Assembly (NCBI RefSeq): GCF_022539315.1
Contig: NC_066329.1
Location: 2,455,072-2,519,071, forward strand
Source of the DNA: Serinus canaria
Taxonomy: Eukaryota; Chordata; Aves; Passeriformes; Fringillidae
Length of the DNA: 64,000 bases
Reading direction: 5' to 3'
How positions within the stretch are numbered: position 1 is the stretch's first letter; every line of letters begins with the position of its first letter. Below, one piece after another: positions 58,701 to 64,000 of the stretch. The translations under genes were made by a program, and so were the position numbers. Under the pieces are notes generated by a model. That model saw only the letters and a list, made by a program, of their open reading frames with translations, was not told the DNA's origin and ran no database searches.

Positions 58701-61700
58701 TTCCCAACAGTTTGTCAAGGCTTGAAGCTTTAGGTAGCAACTAAAGGGAGAAGAATTTTAACAAACTAATTAACCTCCCTCCAAGTCATTCAGGGTCTGT
58801 TCCCTTGGTGCCACTGGTGTTGCATTTGTGCTAATTTCCCCTGGAAGGTCTAATGTAGGGAGAGCGATTAAGGGAGGCTTTTCTTGGGCAGTTTTTACAC
58901 AGCAGGAAGAGGGAAGGTGGCAGTGGCTGCTCTGTTTGGTTATTGCTGTCCCCAGGGTCATCCAGCCAGCCCCTGCTGGAGCCAGAGCCCAGCTCCCTGC
59001 TCTGGGAATGAGACTGGCCAGGTCCCAGCAAGGCAAAGCAGTCCCTCAAACCTCCTCAGGTACCCTCTGAAATGGGGCTCTGGGTCCCATCAAATGTGTC
59101 ACCCCAGCTTCCCAAACAAACATGGGCTGTCAGTCAGTGTAGAGGGAAGGATCTTCTGCAGAGCTGAGCTGGTTTTGCCATCACAGTGTTAGAAGGGCTC
59201 TCTGCTCCTCTGGCTTTCAACTGCAAATGAAGCAAATGGCAAAGCATTGACAAAGGACCTCCCTGGCCTCTGCCCTGGCCCAGTGCTGGGTCCAGCCTCC
59301 TGACCCTGGACACGTGCTGATGGTGTCAAATCTCCTGGAATCAGGGCAGAACTGTGTCATGGTACCCTGGAAAAAGGTTCTTATGGATGCTCCTAAGAGC
59401 CTTGCACTGCTGGAATCAGGTGAGGCTCTGGGTGGCAGGTGACAAGCAGGTGTGGGGGCACCATGCTCATCCTCATGCTGCTCCCAGGCTGAAAGTGGGG
59501 GTGATAGGGAGAAATAACGCTGGCATTCCTGGGCTGGGGACAGCATGTGAGCTGTGGCACGAACTCCTCCATCCAGACTATAAAGTACTTCACAGGGCTG
59601 TCCCAATTGCCTGGCCTATTAGTTTTATGGAGGGGCCTATTGTAAGGGTGCAGTTGGTCTCCTTTTGCCACAGTAATGAAAATATAACCACGGTGGGGAG
59701 AGAGAGACCCTGGCAGGGAGGCAGCGGGAAGCCTGGGAGTTGGGGTCACAACCCTGTGGGCTCCTGGGGCCCCCGGGTTTCTCTCCGTGCCACCGTGGGT
59801 GCACTTCGGCAAGGAGAACCTTTGCCCCTTGGCTCAGCCGGGGGGCTCCTCCGGGCACCCCCGAGCGCAGGAGGCTGGAGCCGGGCATGCACAGGCAGGG
59901 GCACAGTGCCACCCAGTGACTGCGTGTGACCTGCGAAGGGACAGCTGGGGCAGCCTGCAGGGCAGTTGCTGCAGAGGTGCTGAAGCTTGGAAGCTGCAGC
60001 AACGGTATCCCAGAGCAGTGTGGAGAACAGAAAGCCAAGAAACAGCCGTTTGTGCTGTTGCTTTGTGGTTACAGTGCACAAAGGGTAAAGCTCTGGGGCT
60101 GTTGTGCTGTGTCTGGAGCCAGGGCTTTGCACGATTTGCTCAGGTGCTGACAGGAGCCTGTGTTGGGCAAGTTGGGGCTGAAGCAGCTCACGTTTTAGGA
60201 GGGAGCTGGCAGCAAAACCAGGGGAGGAGAAGGTGGTTACCTGGGGTGAGCTGCTCTCCATGGGGAAGATGTGTCTCTGCTTGAGAAGTGCAGGTGGCTC
60301 CAGGGCAGTGTGTCTGCTCCCAGAGAGACAAGGCTGTCACAGGGGCTGCCTTGGAGCCCCTCTCCTCTGCCAGGAAGGGACCCTTGTATCTTGAACAGTA
60401 GGTGACAGCCACATGTGGTGGATTTTTGAGGTTAATGCAGGACCTTTCTTTCCTTCTGTCTACATTCCTTGCTAGGTCAAGCCCTGTGTTTCGTGCTTCC
60501 AGGCTGTAACAAGCATCAGCAGGCAGCTTGAGTGGTGGGGGAGAGGGAAAGGAGCCAGGTACAGTGGGACATGGTGCTGGCATCTCCCGAGGTGGCTTCT
60601 GCAGGAAATCACTGCCCCAAGCAGTGCCCTGATGTATTTTCAGCAGGGACTGTCTCTTGGAGGAGGCACAGACTGTGCCTCTATTTTGGGTGATGACTGC
60701 AGAGCCCACAGAGCATTTGGTAGCAGGGAGGGGTGTTAAATCAGCCTGTCCTTCTCCAGGTACATCATCTCCACCCTGCTCCATGTTCCACAGCTGTTCC
60801 AATGCAGTGCTGCCTTGGGGCTGCAGGGCTGCAGCGTGGGCTGAAATCAGGGCACTGGAGTGAGGCAGGAGTGAGCCTGCACGGCTGATGGATGCAAGTC
60901 CCACATCTTTCCTGCCCTGTTAGGGACAGTGCACACTTTCTCTAGGCTGCTCTCCGATGTGTCTTTATTTTTGTCTGTTTAAATTCGCTGGTGTTGATCT
61001 CACAAACGCCCTGTGGAGGTCTGTGGGCTTCCACTGCTGTACAGCACAAAGCCTTGCTAGAAATCCAGCGCCATGAGAGAGCCATTCCCATGCCATCACC
61101 CCCCTCTGCCTCAATCAGATGGTCACTAGTGATGGTGAGGGTGGGTCACTGAGCCTCATACAGGCAGGAGCTGCTCCTGAGTACTTTCAGTAACCTTTTT
61201 GTCACAGCTGGGTACATCCTGCAGTTAGGGATGATTTTGGCCAGATTTCCAGTGGTGCTGCTTATCCTGCATGTGGTGGTCAGACCTGTGTTAGCGCATT
61301 CAGCAGAATCCCAGACCTAAGTTAATTTTAGCCTTTCTGTTTCAGACTCCTGCTGATGTGTCTCATGTCCAGGCCAAGGTGCTATTTCTTGTAGGGAAAT
61401 GATCTTTGTTAATTTTAGATCTAGTTCTCCAAAGTGCCGAGTAGGCACAGCTATTCCAGGTAGTCGGGCACAGCGGGGGGTGTTCGATCTTTGTGGGATA
61501 TGGTTCTTCCTCACACAACGGAGGCCAAGCCTGATGAATTACATTTCCTTTGTGCCCTGCAGAGCATGAGGCTGGTGCTCAGCAGGAATCCAGCCCTGAG
61601 CTGTGTATCCATCCTCACTGCAGACTCGGAGCCAGAGCACCAGCTGCGATACCTGGAAAGAGAAAAGCTCTTTCTCTTCAAGGTCCGTGGATTAATTGTA

Positions 61701-64000
61701 TCACTGGTCACAAGAAGAGGGGGAAAGAAGAGATGGTCTAAGGTAACAGAAATGGATTCAGCAGCTAGAAGTCCCCATGAGAGCCCCTGAACCACATAAT
61801 CCAGATCAAAGTAGTAAAGTAACAGAATACATTAAAATATGTGGAAATCGAGTCTAGAAATACAGGGGGTCACCACTTCCCAGTAATGAAAAATGGGCAA
61901 GTTTGATTTTTATATTTTTTATGACAAGGATAGCAACAGGGCACTCTAAGGCCTGGCTGTGTTTGTCATTTCTGTCAGGAGCATCCCTGGGGGTCTCCAG
62001 CTTGGCTGCTGACTGGTGGTGGGCTGAACAGGAGTCGAGTGCCAAGAGTTTCAAACCAGCTCCTGTTGTTCACTTATGTCAGTCCCTTCTGTCTGCTCAA
62101 AACAGCATCCTCTCCTTGGACTTGCCACTCCCCCCAAATCAGTTGGATTTTGGGCGCAGGGGCGGCTGGGGGAAGGCAAAGCAGCATGTCCAGCACTGCC
62201 CTTCTACCCCTGCTGCCCTCTGACAGCCCAGCAAGAGCTGCTCCTGCCTGAGGGTCTGGAGAGGATTCACTGGATAGCACAGACTGGGAATCAGTGCAGT
62301 GGAAGGGGATTAACAGTCCCTTGGATCCACACTTTCACTGCAGCTTTAGGGATTCATTTCTAGACCAAATGCCGGTAATGGATTTCTCAGCGCTGACTTT
62401 CAGCCGCCCTTGGACCAGCCAGGACGTACAAAGCAGGAGCCAGTTCCCTGTGGATAGCCCAGATTTAGCTCTGATCCCAATTGTCTGGTGTGCCAGCGGC
62501 GGGTTAGACTAGTAACGCGTGCAGGGAGGGTTCTGGTTACAAAATGCCTGGAATGAAGCAAGCAGGTGCTGGGAAGGTTAACTGAGGGGAGCGCTGCGTT
62601 AATTCCCCATCGCCTCTGGCTGCCCCGCCCGCCCCGAGAGCAGCGGGACGGATCTCCCGCAGGTGAGGCTGCACCGAGGGGCTGCCATCCCCGGTGAGCA
62701 CCGTCACACCGCAGGGCAGGGGTAGCTCAGCTTGTGGCTCCCAAGGTTGGGGCAGTCTGGAGCAGGAGCCCCCGTGAAGCAGATGGGCTGAGTCACGGTG
62801 CTGGGCGCTGGGTTCCCAGGCTGCTCCCGGGGAGGGCGGGCAGCTGGAGCAGTGCGTGGATAGCCTGACTCAGGCTAGGCACACAGCACTCGGTGTCGGT
62901 GAGTCGGTGTCGGTGCTGCTGTGGCTCCCGGCAAGCTCTCAGGGCTTGCATTTCAGAGCAGGAGGCTCACCCTGGGACAGCTGTGATGGTTTCTAGCCCT
63001 GCTGCCGGCCTGTCCCCCCCGGACACGCGGCCCTGCTGCAGCGGGGCTCAGCTGTTCGCACAGCGACCGCCGGTTGGCAGCTCGGGGGGATGGAGGGTTC
63101 CTGAAATCAGAACTGCTTTACCGTTCCCTGCTGTGGTTCAACAGCTGCTACAGGAGCAGCTGACCTGTCCTCTAGAAACCAAGACAGAGGGAATGATATG
63201 GGGGGGCAAAAATCAGAACGGCTGCTCGAAGGTGAGTGTGGACCTCAGGAGCTTTTCATCTGTGCACATTCCACGTTGGAGAATCATGTAGAAATGGAAC
63301 TGTGTTCTGCTGTGGCTGCAGTTTATTTGGTCTATTTACTACTGGTGTAAGCTCCAACAGATACCTCTGGGTATGTCTAAAAGGGTGTTTGACAACACAC
63401 AAGTTTAGAAATAAAACCTTTTAAATAAATCAGTGACAAACTGATGAACCCAGCTGATGCCAGCTTGCACTAAAAAATGGAGGCTTGTGCTGCCTGTTGT
63501 TGAAGTAACTGAACTACTTCAGATTTGCACTTGTGGAAGCCTGAATGCAGGTAAGACAAATAAACCCACCCTGAGTTCCTGCTTGCTTCCTGTTACCTTT
63601 TACTTTTTGCCTTTTAGCCTGAAACAGGATTACCAAGCCCACTGAATGTATCTGACCTTATTTTTAAAACACAACTGATTTTCTCTAAAACATAACTTGC
63701 TAAATGTGACTATTTGATGATAAGACACTGCAGAGTTGGCTATGAATGTTTATTAACATCACATCTGTACTCCAGAGAAGACAAACATGAGGCTGTCACC
63801 ATACCTACAGAGTCCAGGGAACCAATACAAGCTTTGTAGGCTTCTCCTTCGCAGCAGCTGCATGGTTGATGTTCTTCTTAAGTTTTTCTCCTATACAGGA
63901 TCTGCTCAAGTATCAACACTTTGTTAATGGTTTAACTGAAAAACCCCTTTAAGTTTAGTTACTATTGATCTGGATTCACTGAAAAGGCAGTCGATGACCA
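52710..64000. other. Downstream intergenic DNA without a supportable gene
   Basis: No exon chain, RNA gene or retroposon can be supported after the TBX6L poly(A) site. GC-rich, CpG-bearing patches occur at about 54220-54560, 59740-59930 and 62600-63070. Non-repetitive stretches at about 53380-53780, 56490-56800 and 58520-58760 look like conserved non-coding DNA. The longest open frame (238 codons, minus strand, ending near 60188) has no recognisable features. An isolated possible 46-base exon at 55704-55745 could not be tied to a gene. Confidence 0.5.
54220..54560. promoter_or_regulatory. Possible CpG island
   Basis: Dense CpG and G+C clusters (cggcgagcccgcccggcccg, gccccggggccggcgcccgg, a cacgcgtg core and a gggca x4 run) stand out from the flanks by eye. 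Such islands usually mark promoters, but no first exon is recognisable on either strand. The open frames over it are composition artefacts. Confidence 0.45.

Noticed and set aside
60188..60904. Minus-strand frame of 238 codons
   Set aside because: The longest single frame downstream, but no domain, no splice partner and ordinary composition; overlapping plus-strand frames are equally unconvincing.
62880..62920. Short cggtgtcggtgagt-type repetition
   Set aside because: Too short and degenerate to call a repeat array.

Overview
The window is a piece of a vertebrate nuclear genome. It has widely spaced short exons with GT/AG borders, AATAAA signals, long AT-rich introns and no bacterial-style gene packing. 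Three things point to a bird, or at least a sauropsid. The only retroposon I can recognise is a short degenerate CR1 3' end. Interspersed repeats are very sparse. The best-resolved gene is a T-box gene of the TBX6L/TBX16/VegT type, which birds, reptiles, frogs and fish keep and placental mammals lack. I cannot name the species.

Layout. (1) 1-22,530, plus strand: the 3' end of a gene that starts left of the window. Three coding exons (6905-7196, 20396-20622, 21111-21254) join in frame and encode a Ser/Pro-rich, probably disordered C-terminus with an acidic tail, followed by a 3' UTR with an AATAAA at 22506. I could not name this gene. (2) 22,530-40,870: intergenic DNA with no gene I can support. 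It holds a GC-rich minisatellite (about 35,970-36,935) that is interrupted by a 480-bp block. (3) 40,875-41,752: a second, almost identical copy of that block lies directly upstream of the TBX6L promoter region, which has a TATA-like box and TCF/LEF-type sites. (4) 41,753-51,032, plus strand: a complete nine-exon T-box gene of 452 codons, with a poly(A) signal at 52,683. (5) 52,710-64,000: downstream intergenic DNA with GC-rich patches and several stretches that look like conserved non-coding elements, but no supported gene.

The TBX6L protein is a sequence-specific transcription factor of early paraxial mesoderm. The intergenic DNA on both sides may carry its enhancers, which is inference. 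I found no rRNA, tRNA, CRISPR, plasmid-like or viral system. The observations most worth a second look are the duplicated block planted inside a minisatellite, the Wnt-type sites beside the T-box promoter, and a nine-codon upstream ORF whose stop codon is completed only by splicing.
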